Source: JASFQI01 sp050115555
GTDB taxonomy: Bacteria > Desulfobacterota > DSM-4660 > Desulfatiglandales > HGW-15
Assembly (NCBI GenBank): GCA_050115555.1
Contig: JASFQI010000035.1
Span: 1 to 22,949 of the forward strand
Length of the DNA stretch: 22,949 nt
Direction: 5' to 3'
A program made the translations under genes and the position numbers. The notes beneath the pieces are model-generated. The model was not told the DNA's origin and did no database searches. It saw only the letters and a program-made list of their open reading frames with translations. Each line of letters starts with the position of its first letter. Within the stretch, counting starts at the first letter, position 1. This document shows positions 6,149 to 13,672 of this stretch, one piece after another.

Positions 6149-7708
6149 ATGGATTCCACAGCGCTGAAATTTCAAAAAACCGCCGCTCTTGTTTTCCTCG
6201 TCGTGCTTTTCCTGGCGCTTCCCGCAGCACTGGCTGCGGAGAAGACCGTCGGGCTTCTGCCCTTTGTCCTCCACACGGACCCGTCCAAGGCCTTCCTCCG
6301 CGAAGGCATCCAGAGCATGCTGGTCTCGCGTCTGGAAGGCGAAGGCCTCTCCGTGCTCCATGGTGAGGGCATCACGCCCCTGCTGACTGAACATGAGCAG
6401 AAAGGCATCGATTCGGAGGAGCGGGCGCGGGAGATTGCCCGTGAGCTCGACGTGGATTACGTCATCTTCGGCAGCATCACCACCCTGGGCGGCGGATACA
6501 GCCTGGATTTCTCCATCCTGGACCTGTCGGGCGAGAAACCCGAGCGGACGCAGGTAGCCGAGGCCGTGGACGAGAACCAGCTCATCTCGCGACTATCCGA
6601 CATGGCCCACCAGTTCCGGGCCGTGGTGGAGGGGGTTGATTTCCAGAGCTACCAGGCGGCACGCCGGGGAGGAATGCTTCCTGACGAAAAAACCGCCAAG
6701 GGCCTGTTTTTTCGTCCCGGGGCCGCCGGGTACGGGTTTCAGCCCACAGGCAGGGCGTCCGTGCGCATGGGCGTCATGTCCTTTGACACGGGAAACCTTA
6801 ACGCCGACGGCAACCTGGAGTTGCTGTTCCTCACGAGGGAGAACCTGCTTGTCTATCACAGAGAAAAGAATCATTTCATCCTGCAGGATACGCTCGAGGC
6901 CGGCATGGGGGAGTACTTCTACAAGGTGAGCGTAGCGGACGCGGACTTGGACGGAAAGGACGAGATCTACCTGGTCATGGACTATGGGGACCGGGCCCTG
7001 AGCATCGTGTATGACTGGGATGGAACATTCCGCGAACGGTTCCGCATGCGCGGGCACCTGCACGCGGACTCCAGTCGGGACGGGCGCCCTCCCGTGGTGT
7101 ACTTTCAGGACACCATGCTCGACCGGTACTTCAAAGGGGATGTCTTCGTGATGGACTTCAAGGGGCGGGACAAGCTGGTGCCCGAGCGCGCACTCCCGGA
7201 GTTTGAAAAGGGGATCCAGTTCTACACCCTGACGCAGTGCGACCTGGACGGAGACGGAGGCCTCGAATTCCTCGGCCTGAGCGACTTGGCCTATCTCCAC
7301 GTGTGGAACCTTGCGGGCAAGAGCCTCTGGACCAGCAATGACAAAATGGGAGGTACCAACAACGCCATCAAGCGGGGAGTGAAACAGACAGACCGTCTGG
7401 CAAAGCGTATTCCATTCAACAGCCAGCCCGAGGTCATGGACATCAATGGGGACGGCATCCGGGAGGTCCTGGCCATCAAGAACATCCCCATTTTTGATCA
7501 CTTGACCAACCTGAAGCTCTATTACGAATCCAAGCTTTACGCTTACAAGGTGGAGGGAAACCAACTGTCTTCGGAGTGGGCCACCGGCGAACTCAAATAC
7601 TCCATTGCGGACGTGAAGGCGGCCGGGGAGACCCTGTATATCGCATTTCTGGAAGGCAAGTGGTCCAAGCTTTCTGCGGCTCGGGGCCGCATCATGTGGT
7701 TCGAGTGA
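6149..7708 (+). CDS. Exported FG-GAP/VCBS repeat protein with TolB-like N-terminal domain
   Basis: 519 residues. The signal peptide spans about 1-29 (LVFLVVLFLALPAALA, cleavage near ALA). Residues 31-160 (KTVGLLPFVL, LREGIQSMLVSRLEGEG, LDVDYVIFGSITTLGGGYSL) look like the alpha/beta domain found at the N-terminus of TolB-, LpoB- or CsgG-like envelope proteins. The rest holds at least four FG-GAP-like calcium loops: DTGNLNADGNLELLFLT (213-229), DADLDGKDEIYLVMD (264-278), DLDGDGGLEFLGLSD (365-379) and DINGDGIREVLAIKN (431-445), suggesting a beta-propeller that binds calcium in the periplasm. ATG 6149 has GGAG 5 bases upstream. The gene has its own promoter and is probably monocistronic. Similar two-part proteins are common in anaerobic deltaproteobacteria but have no assigned function, so I do not assign one. 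Confidence 0.85.
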   Translation: MDSTALKFQKTAALVFLVVLFLALPAALAAEKTVGLLPFVLHTDPSKAFLREGIQSMLVSRLEGEGLSVLHGEGITPLLTEHEQKGIDSEERAREIARELDVDYVIFGSITTLGGGYSLDFSILDLSGEKPERTQVAEAVDENQLISRLSDMAHQFRAVVEGVDFQSYQAARRGGMLPDEKTAKGLFFRPGAAGYGFQPTGRASVRMGVMSFDTGNLNADGNLELLFLTRENLLVYHREKNHFILQDTLEAGMGEYFYKVSVADADLDGKDEIYLVMDYGDRALSIVYDWDGTFRERFRMRGHLHADSSRDGRPPVVYFQDTMLDRYFKGDVFVMDFKGRDKLVPERALPEFEKGIQFYTLTQCDLDGDGGLEFLGLSDLAYLHVWNLAGKSLWTSNDKMGGTNNAIKRGVKQTDRLAKRIPFNSQPEVMDINGDGIREVLAIKNIPIFDHLTNLKLYYESKLYAYKVEGNQLSSEWATGELKYSIADVKAAGETLYIAFLEGKWSKLSAARGRIMWFE

Positions 7709-7812
7709 GTTTCCATCCACAAAGGACCCTTTTCATTCTCATTTCTGCATTGGAAATGCTCATGTACCCGATACGCCTCTATGGATAGGAGCGATGAACA
7801 GGGCATTGAAGC

Positions 7813-8058
7813 TCAAACCCCGAACGGGTCCCCGCTACGGTCCAGCTTGTCCCCCACGGTGGTCCCACAGTATGCACAACGGTACTCGTACTTGTCCCCT
7901 TCGGGCAGCACGAGGAGAAGAAACTTTCGAACCGGCACGGCCTGTCGGCACTGCGGGCAGTAGAGCTCGGTGGCCTCGAGCTGATCGAAGTCCGCTTCCT
8001 GCCGGGATTCAGGGGCTCGGCCCGGTCTGGGCCTGTTCTCGAAGAATGGGTTCATCAT
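7813..8058 (-). CDS. Small zinc-ribbon protein of unknown function
   Basis: 81 residues. Two CxxC knuckles, CPQC and CAYC, about 30 residues apart make a zinc ribbon; the N-terminal third is Pro/Arg-rich and looks disordered. No signal peptide, so probably cytoplasmic. ATG 8058 is chosen because GAGG (8070-8067) lies 8 bases before it; the in-frame GTG at 8067 overlaps that ribosome site. The gene converges on the FG-GAP gene (104-base gap holding only the small hairpin GCATT-gga-AATGC at 7747-7759) and diverges from the epimerase gene. The partner or nucleic-acid target cannot be read from the sequence. Confidence 0.72.
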   Translation of the reverse strand: MMNPFFENRPRPGRAPESRQEADFDQLEATELYCPQCRQAVPVRKFLLLVLPEGDKYEYRCAYCGTTVGDKLDRSGDPFGV

Positions 8059-8259
8059 GGTGAACACCTCGTGTCGGGCTTCAAACGTGGAAAGGTGAAA
8101 TCAGAGCGTCTCCCGGTTTTCGCAGCACGAAGAAATGGGACGATTTACATAAATGCTTCGAGCGTGCAGTTACCGCCCCACTTCCGTCGGCATGGCGGGA
8201 ATTGTCCCTTTTCACTATAAGCATCCCCTGGAAGAAAGGCAAGGAGGTCTGGAGTCCCC

Positions 8260-8664
8260 ATGAAGATCAAGCACATCGATCACATCGGCATTGCGGTCAA
8301 GAGCATCGACCAGGCGGGACGGTTCTACACGGACGTGCTCGGCCTGTCCATCCAGGGCACGGAGACGGTCACCGATCAGAAGGTGAAGGTGGCCTTCCTG
8401 CCCATCACGGACAGCGAGGTGGAGCTCCTCGAGTCCACGGAACCCGACGGCCCGGTGGCCCGATACATCGAGAGCCGGGGCGAGGGCATCCAGCACATCG
8501 CTTACCGCGTGGAGAACATCGACGAGGCGCTGGCCGAGCTCAAGGAAAAAGGCATCCGCCTCATCGATTCGGAGCCCCGGCACGGTGCAGGAAGGGCACG
8601 CATCGCCTTTATCCATCCCAAGGAGACAAACGGCGTGCTCGTCGAACTCTGCGAGCGCCACTAG
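8260..8664 (+). CDS. mce: Methylmalonyl-CoA epimerase (VOC superfamily)
   Basis: 134 residues, usual family length. The enzyme interconverts (R)- and (S)-methylmalonyl-CoA, linking propionyl-CoA carboxylation to the mutase and the succinate pool, in the cytoplasm. The fold is a pair of VOC modules: KIKHIDHIGIAV with H8, then IQHIAYRV with H79 and GVLVELCE with E129; these plus an acidic or amide side chain in the SEVELLES strand (E55) are the likely divalent-metal ligands. ATG 8260 follows GGAG (8251-8254) with a further GGAGG at 8243. A TATAAG hexamer (8216-8221) may be the -10, but no convincing -35 accompanies it. The usual neighbours (methylmalonyl-CoA mutase, carboxyltransferase) are absent. 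It ends 14 bases from the convergent regulator gene, with no room for a dedicated terminator. Confidence 0.92.
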   Translation: MKIKHIDHIGIAVKSIDQAGRFYTDVLGLSIQGTETVTDQKVKVAFLPITDSEVELLESTEPDGPVARYIESRGEGIQHIAYRVENIDEALAELKEKGIRLIDSEPRHGAGRARIAFIHPKETNGVLVELCERH

Positions 8665-8678
8665 AAAGGGGAAAGGCG

Positions 8679-9986
8679 TCAGGAACTCAGACGGTACTTT
8701 TCGATCTTTCGATAAAGGTTCCGAACGCTGATGCCCAGGATGCCGGCCGTCTTGGTCTTGTTGCCGGCGCAGGAGGCGAGGACCTGCCGGATGTGTTCTT
8801 TTTCCAGATCAGCCAGACTCTCCCATTTCTTGGAGGATACGGCAAAGCCCTGGATGGCCAGGTCTTCGGGGCGAATGAACCGCCCCCTGCAAAGCGCAGC
8901 GACCACCTCAAGCGTGTTGGCCAGTTCGCGCACGTTCCCCGGCCAGTCGCACTCGGCCAGCTTGTCGAGTGCAGGGCGGGTGATCTGCTTTGTCCCACCA
9001 GTCCTTTCGAGGAAGTGCTCCACGAGCAGGGGGATGTCCTCTTTTCGTTCGCGAAGCGGGGGCAGCTGAATGCTCGCGACCTTTAATCTGTAGTAGAGAT
9101 CCTCTCGAAACCGACCTGCCTCGACTTCCCCCATGAGGTCCCGGTTTGTGGCGGCAATGATTCTCGCGTCGATCTGGTGCTCGGACTCTCCCCCCAGCCG
9201 CCTGAACTTCCCTGTCTCGAGAAACCGGAGCAACTTGACCTGAAGCTGGGGCTGGATCTCCCCTACCTCGTCGATGAAAAGGGTCCCTCGGTCCGCCAGT
9301 TCGACAAGGCCCCTTTTCTGTTTGGCCGCTCCCGTGAACGCACCCTTTTCATATCCGAACAACTCGCTCTCCTGAAGCGTTTCGGGAAGAGCGGCGCAAT
9401 GGATGACAATAAAAGGGTCTTCCCGGCGAAGACTCCGGCGGTGAATCTCATTTGCAATCAGCTCCTTGCCGGTTCCCGTCTCACCCTGGACCAGGACCGT
9501 GGACGGCGTCTGGGAAATCCGCTCAACCAAGTCCGTGACTTCGGACATTGCGTGACTTCGCCCGATCACCTCCCCGTAACGGTTTCGGCGCTGTAACTCA
9601 CCTTTGAGGTCCGAGTATCCCTGCTTCAGCTGCTTTTTCTCATGAGCCTTCTGAACCACCAGTTCCAGCTCGCTGAGTTTGCACGGCTTGGTCAGATAAT
9701 CATAGGCCCCCAGCTTCATGGCGGAGATGGCCGAATCAATCGTGCCGTGCCCCGTCAGGATAATGACCTCCGTCTCCCCTTCCTCCTTGATGCACCTCAG
9801 GAGCTCGATCCCATCCATTCCCGGCAAACGAATATCCACCAAAGCAACGTCGTAACTCACCTGGTTCAGCATTGTGGCGGCGTCTTCGGCCGATTCAAAG
9901 GCATCCACCACTAGCCCCCTCCTGGAAAGGCGTTTCTGAAGAAGCTTCTTCAGGGGCTCTTCGTCTTCTACAATCAACACGCGCAT
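8679..9986 (-). CDS. Sigma-54-dependent response regulator, NtrC/AtoC family
   Basis: 435 residues with the complete three-domain layout. Receiver (1-120): E7/D8, phospho-acceptor D51, T78, K100. AAA+ domain (about 140-370): Walker A GETGTGKE (168-175), sigma-54-contacting loop GAFTGA (215-220), Walker B LFIDE (236-240) and the arginines of FREDLYYRLKV. C-terminal Fis-type helix-turn-helix (about 394-432, NKTKTAGILGISVRNLYRKI). It should bind an upstream activating site and remodel sigma-54 polymerase when phosphorylated. The start ATG 9986 begins directly with the receiver fold and has GAGGGGG upstream. It lies 10 bases after the kinase stop, so both are one transcript and the kinase is the natural phosphodonor. 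The sigma-54 promoter at 13377, driving the divergent catabolic operon, is the obvious target. Confidence 0.96.
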   Translation of the reverse strand: MRVLIVEDEEPLKKLLQKRLSRRGLVVDAFESAEDAATMLNQVSYDVALVDIRLPGMDGIELLRCIKEEGETEVIILTGHGTIDSAISAMKLGAYDYLTKPCKLSELELVVQKAHEKKQLKQGYSDLKGELQRRNRYGEVIGRSHAMSEVTDLVERISQTPSTVLVQGETGTGKELIANEIHRRSLRREDPFIVIHCAALPETLQESELFGYEKGAFTGAAKQKRGLVELADRGTLFIDEVGEIQPQLQVKLLRFLETGKFRRLGGESEHQIDARIIAATNRDLMGEVEAGRFREDLYYRLKVASIQLPPLRERKEDIPLLVEHFLERTGGTKQITRPALDKLAECDWPGNVRELANTLEVVAALCRGRFIRPEDLAIQGFAVSSKKWESLADLEKEHIRQVLASCAGNKTKTAGILGISVRNLYRKIEKYRLSS

Positions 9987-9996
9987 GGAAGCCCCC

Positions 9997-12522
9997 TCAT
10001 GACGCGTTCCTTTCCTTGTCGATTTCAGGACGAGCAACGGGGATATCCACGACAAAAGTGCACCCCAGGCCCGATGTGCTTTTCAGGTGGATACCGCCCA
10101 TAAGCTTCGACAGGATACTGTGGCAGATGGAAAGTCCCAGCCCGGTTCCCTTCCCAGGCGGCTTTGTGGTGAAAAACGGGTTGAAGATGCTCTTTACGTG
10201 CGCTTCTGGAATTCCGCAACCCTGGTCTCGAAAAAAAATCCTGATCATCTTCCGCGTGGACATGGACGCCGTCTCGACGCGCACCTCCGAACCTGGTCCA
10301 CAGGCGTCCAGGGCGTTTTTCAGGACGTTCAAGAAAACCTGCTGGAGCTGAGAAGGGTCTGTCATGACGGAAGGCAGCGTCCAATCCAACTCTGTAACGA
10401 TTTTTACCTTGGAGCGTTTCGCATCCGGCTCCAGAAGCAGAATAGCTTTTTCCAGCAGCGAATTTACGCAGGAGGGCACGAGTTGAAAGTCCCCCTGCCG
10501 TGCAAAGTTGAGGAGATTCTGCGTGATCTCCTTACATCGATGGGCCTGCTCCATGATCGTGGTGAGGTACTCCGTATACTCCTCCTTCTCCCTATCGTCC
10601 GGAAGAAGACGGCTCTCTTGAATCAAATCGATCAGATCCTCCGCATACCCAGCAACGGAAGCCAGAGGATTATTGATCTCGTGTGCCACACCCGAAGCCA
10701 GCTCTCCGACGGCCGCCAGCTTGCCTGCGCGAATCATTTGATCTTCCATACGTTTTCGAGCAGTGATGTCCCTGCTGATAATGTGAAGTCCGAAAATTCT
10801 GTCTCCCTCTCGAACCACACTCATGCTGAGCTCCACTGGTGTCCTCTTGTCGTTTGCGCTGACCAACTCGATCTCGTACGGCTCAATCTCATTCCCTTCC
10901 CTGACTCGGCGAACGCGGTCCTTTAGCCCGGCCTGAAATTTCGGCGCTACAAAAGGGACAAGGGACCTCCCCTCGAGGTTCTTCCAATCCGTCTCCAGGA
11001 GGGAAAGAATCATCCGATTCGCCGAAATGACCCTTCCTTTCAAATCGGTCAGGCAAATGCCGTCCTGTGCGGTTTCAAAAAGGTTGCGATACCGGATTTC
11101 GATGCCTTCCCGCTCCGTGATGTCTTCGTGAATTACAATGATACCGGCCCCATTCCCGTCCCCGTCGAAAAGCGGTATGGCCTTGATGTTGAGGACAATA
11201 ACAGCACCCACCGCTGTATAGCACACCAGGCTCTTCGCTTCATAGGTATCACCAGAGTGCATCGTATGCTGCAATTGTTCCAAAACAGGGGGATAACGCA
11301 ATACTTGAGGAACATCGCCCAGTCTTTTTCCAAGGACCCGAGGGGCACTCACACGAAAAACGGATTCCATCTGTCGGTTCCAGGTTTGGATCCGAAGGTC
11401 GGAGTCCAGGACCATGATCCCTTCTGTCATGCTTTCAATAATGTTTTCATTGTAATTCTTAAGGTATTCAATCCTTCTCGCATTCAGGGTTTTTTCGGTT
11501 GTGTCCTCCATCATACAAAGCAACCCGTCTGGTAGCCCTTTCTCGTTCATAAGAGGGAGCCCCTTGATGGAGAAGAAACGGATTTCATCGGCCTCGCCTA
11601 TGCAAGGATGATCCACCAGATCAAACCGTCGTCCTTCAAGTCCCTGTGAAATGGGCCCTGCAAGTGAGCCCTGAAATCGTCCGGCAATCTCTTCTACAGG
11701 CATCCCTGCAAGCCGCGGCCGAGGCATTCCCATAATAGCCGCCATGGCCGGATTGGCGGACGTGATGACGCCATGGGTGTTCAAGGTAAGAATCCCGACC
11801 GGAGCGTTCTCTAAAATTCTTTCGTTGAATCGGTTGACCTCCTGGATCTCCCGGGTCTTCTCTCCGACAAGCTCCTTGAGCTGCTCCTGTATGGATTTTC
11901 CCGGCGTGGAGGGGCCATAGCCCTGTGCCCGGATCTTTTTCCGAGAACCGACCAGAAACTCGCAATAAGGATCTCCCGTGGCAAGGCATGCGATTTCCAC
12001 GCAATCCAGGGTTTCTTCAACGCCAGTGCCTGCATATTGATGTGTTGCCTGCATGAATCCCAGAATGATCCCCCGGGTATAATCGCACGAGTGCGTTCCC
12101 GGTGAATCGCCTCGATGGGCATACATCCAACCTTCAAACGTGTTCTCGCAAACGATCCTAGCCCAGCCTTCTTCCCAGTTCATTTCTTGGATCAGGAAGT
12201 TTCCGGCGCCACCGTCCGTGAAAACCGCCAGGCCGTGAACAAACCCACGAGGTGCTGGCTGTATTCGCCTTTTACGGATCATGGGTTCAAGGAAAGAAAA
12301 CCCCCCTTTGATGCCGGCCTGAAAAATGAGGTAGCTAGCGTTCTCGCCGACCTCGTCTCCGATCACTTTCCTAAGGTTGTAGAACCCTTGGAAAATATCG
12401 AAGAAGATCATCCGGGTGTGACCAACCTCGAACCATCCTTTTTGGGGATAGTGGAGAAAGTCCTCCTGTGGTCTGGATGCATCATTTCTAGAAAATTCTT
12501 GGAGATCCTGTCTACTGGGCAT
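9997..12522 (-). CDS. Soluble V4R-PAS-PAS-PAS sensor histidine kinase
   Basis: 841 residues from ATG 12522. Residues about 25-195 resemble the XylR/DmpR effector domain with a V4R end: FFDIFQGFYNLRKVIGDEVG near the start, SCDYTRGIILGF, then CVEIACLATGDPYCEF. C146, E176, C179 and C187 fit the E-x2-C-x7-C zinc pattern of phenol/xylene sensors. A short coiled coil (210-235) leads to three PAS domains (about 232-345, 355-475, 476-590), then HisKA with H614 (GVAHEINNPL) and HATPase (N736, DQGCGIP 766-772, FFTTK, GTGLGLS 792-798). No membrane segments or signal peptide: a cytoplasmic sensor. ATG 12522 has GAGG 9 bases upstream; the alternative ATG 12588 adds 22 residues and overlaps the preceding gene's stop by 11 bases, with a weaker ribosome site. 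It is flanked in the same transcript by two response regulators. Ligand class (hydrophobic or aromatic) is inferred from the domain. Confidence 0.92.
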   Translation of the reverse strand: MPSRQDLQEFSRNDASRPQEDFLHYPQKGWFEVGHTRMIFFDIFQGFYNLRKVIGDEVGENASYLIFQAGIKGGFSFLEPMIRKRRIQPAPRGFVHGLAVFTDGGAGNFLIQEMNWEEGWARIVCENTFEGWMYAHRGDSPGTHSCDYTRGIILGFMQATHQYAGTGVEETLDCVEIACLATGDPYCEFLVGSRKKIRAQGYGPSTPGKSIQEQLKELVGEKTREIQEVNRFNERILENAPVGILTLNTHGVITSANPAMAAIMGMPRPRLAGMPVEEIAGRFQGSLAGPISQGLEGRRFDLVDHPCIGEADEIRFFSIKGLPLMNEKGLPDGLLCMMEDTTEKTLNARRIEYLKNYNENIIESMTEGIMVLDSDLRIQTWNRQMESVFRVSAPRVLGKRLGDVPQVLRYPPVLEQLQHTMHSGDTYEAKSLVCYTAVGAVIVLNIKAIPLFDGDGNGAGIIVIHEDITEREGIEIRYRNLFETAQDGICLTDLKGRVISANRMILSLLETDWKNLEGRSLVPFVAPKFQAGLKDRVRRVREGNEIEPYEIELVSANDKRTPVELSMSVVREGDRIFGLHIISRDITARKRMEDQMIRAGKLAAVGELASGVAHEINNPLASVAGYAEDLIDLIQESRLLPDDREKEEYTEYLTTIMEQAHRCKEITQNLLNFARQGDFQLVPSCVNSLLEKAILLLEPDAKRSKVKIVTELDWTLPSVMTDPSQLQQVFLNVLKNALDACGPGSEVRVETASMSTRKMIRIFFRDQGCGIPEAHVKSIFNPFFTTKPPGKGTGLGLSICHSILSKLMGGIHLKSTSGLGCTFVVDIPVARPEIDKERNAS

Positions 12523-12577
12523 GGGTTTATCCCTCAACGCAAGAGGCGATACCAACCCCTCCTTGGTCGAGGGATTG

Positions 12578-13066
12578 CTACAAGCCATAGTGCTTTTCCC
12601 AAAACTCGCGATCCTGTTCCTGCCAGTCCGGTCCAAAGCGCTTGTCATAATACGCCCCCATGCGGTCTAGCCACCGCCACCAGAAATGCTTCCCCCTTTC
12701 GCGGGCCTCCAGAATATCCTCAAGCATTTGGGAAAGCTCGGTGATTTTTTCCTTGGGTACATACGAAGCCGCCCCTTTTTGATACGACTTCACCGTATCC
12801 CTCACACTCAGGGCATGGGCCGTGAGCATGACGGCTACGATGCCCTTGTCCTGGGCCGCTTCGAGAAGCCTGTACCCATCCACTCCCATGATATCCAAGA
12901 TCGCAAAATCAAAGGACTGTGAGTCCATCAAGTTCTTGGCGGTCTCAAAATCGACAGCCTTCACCACTACGCACATTTCGAGAATCTCTTCCAGGGCATC
13001 GAGCACATCAGGTTCATCATCGACAGCCAGCACCCTCTTCCCTTGCAGTGCATCTGTACCACTCAT
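12578..13066 (-). CDS. Response regulator with receiver domain and aromatic-rich C-terminal tail
   Basis: 162 residues. The receiver domain has D16/D17 (VLAVDDEPD), phospho-acceptor D58 (AILDIMGVDG), T82 (VMLTAHA) and K105 (YVPKEK). After about residue 120 comes a 40-residue charged, Trp/Tyr-rich tail (KHFWWRWLDRMGAYYDKRFG, then PDWQEQDREFWEKHYGL) with no known DNA-binding or catalytic signature. ATG 13066 follows AGGAGG by 5 bases. It is first in the operon with the V4R kinase and the NtrC-type activator. One kinase facing two receivers suggests a phosphate sink or an accessory protein that tunes the kinase; the tail may be the docking element. Function inferred only from context. Confidence 0.88.
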   Translation of the reverse strand: MSGTDALQGKRVLAVDDEPDVLDALEEILEMCVVVKAVDFETAKNLMDSQSFDFAILDIMGVDGYRLLEAAQDKGIVAVMLTAHALSVRDTVKSYQKGAASYVPKEKITELSQMLEDILEARERGKHFWWRWLDRMGAYYDKRFGPDWQEQDREFWEKHYGL

Positions 13067-13207
13067 GGCATCCTCCTTGTTCGACGAAGCGCTTGGCAGA
13101 GGCCTCCCTTGCATGCGAGGTGTGACCGGGTATGAGGGTGCCCCATGAATGACCGAAAATCAAGGCTGAAAGTCGGCGTGCCGCGCCCGGCGCCCATCCA
13201 TGCCATC

Positions 13208-13282
13208 TTGTCATGCTTGGGAAAAACCGTTTGTGCTGTATTTCATATAACTTCTCTAACGCTCGCTCAAGAACCATGACAA
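13208..13282. repeat. Inverted TTGTCATG pair, possible activator sites
   Basis: TTGTCATGCTT (from 13208) recurs inverted as CATGACAA (13275-13282), so that its minus-strand reading is TTGTCATGGTT. The sites lie about 95-170 bases upstream of the -24/-12 promoter, the usual distance for sigma-54 activator binding. Part of the right copy is followed by GACA-aaa-TGTC. No binding is proven. Confidence 0.4.
13242..13270 (-). promoter_or_regulatory. Sigma-70-like promoter of the signalling operon
   Basis: On the minus strand TTGAGC (13270-13265), a 17-base spacer, then TATGAA (13247-13242), four of six matches each. It points towards the receiver-kinase-activator operon, with a leader of about 170 bases before ATG 13066. 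Confidence 0.42.
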
Positions 13283-13376
13283 AATGTCTCAATTAATAAA
13301 GCAATCATCTTTTTGTACCTACCAAGGCCTATCATAACAGGCTGATATTAAATGATAAATAAAACGAATGGGTCCC

Positions 13377-13391
13377 TGGCACAAGAGTTGC
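13377..13391 (+). promoter_or_regulatory. Sigma-54 (-24/-12) promoter of the catabolic operon
   Basis: CTGGCAC-aagag-TTGCG: TGGCAC at 13377-13382 and TTGC at 13388-13391, with exactly 10 bases between the GG and the GC dinucleotides, matching the RpoN consensus TGGCAC-N5-TTGC in every fixed position. It points at hyuA; the start site should be near 13402. The adjacent divergent operon encodes the required AAA+ activator. Confidence 0.88.
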
Positions 13392-13402
13392 GTATCCAAG
13401 GC

Positions 13403-13672
13403 AGAATGATGTGCTTTTTACAGCATGCCCCTTTCTAGATGGTAAGAAAACCTCTTTTGCGTACACGAACCACAGCCAGGAACAGGGCTTGAGGCGTGGT
13501 TTTCCCTCAGGCCCGCATAGAACACAAACCCTATTTCCGTATCCCGCCCCCTTGAGGAACTTCCCAGCCCTGCCGACCAGGGCCGAGTCGCCAAGGGGCG
13601 TCGGAGAACCAAAGGATCCGTGAAACACAGCACAGGTTTCATTGGGTCTATTTTTCGTGAGGAGGAAAACAC
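13403..13672 (+). other. Long, structured 5' leader of the catabolic operon
   Basis: About 270 untranslated bases lie between the -12 element and the hyuA start. Possible stems: AACCAC (13468-13473) with GTGGTT (13496-13501), enclosing AGCC (13474-13477) with GGCT (13486-13489); GCCCTG (13567-13572) with CAGGGC (13578-13583); CGCC (13589-13592) with GGCG (13597-13600). I match it to no riboswitch class. The region contains no convincing gene on either strand. Confidence 0.45.

Noticed and set aside
6593..7720. Minus-strand open frame (375 codons) opposite the FG-GAP protein
   Set aside because: No domain character, no ribosome site; it mirrors codon bias of the real gene.
8191..8210. Sigma-54 promoter before the epimerase (TGGCGG near 8193)
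   Set aside because: The position that should hold the -12 GC reads CC, and the -24 half is degenerate.
13403..13672. Known riboswitch (c-di-GMP-I, TPP, cobalamin or mini-ykkC) in the hyuA leader
   Set aside because: The conserved core sequences of these classes are not present on either strand; only generic stems are seen.
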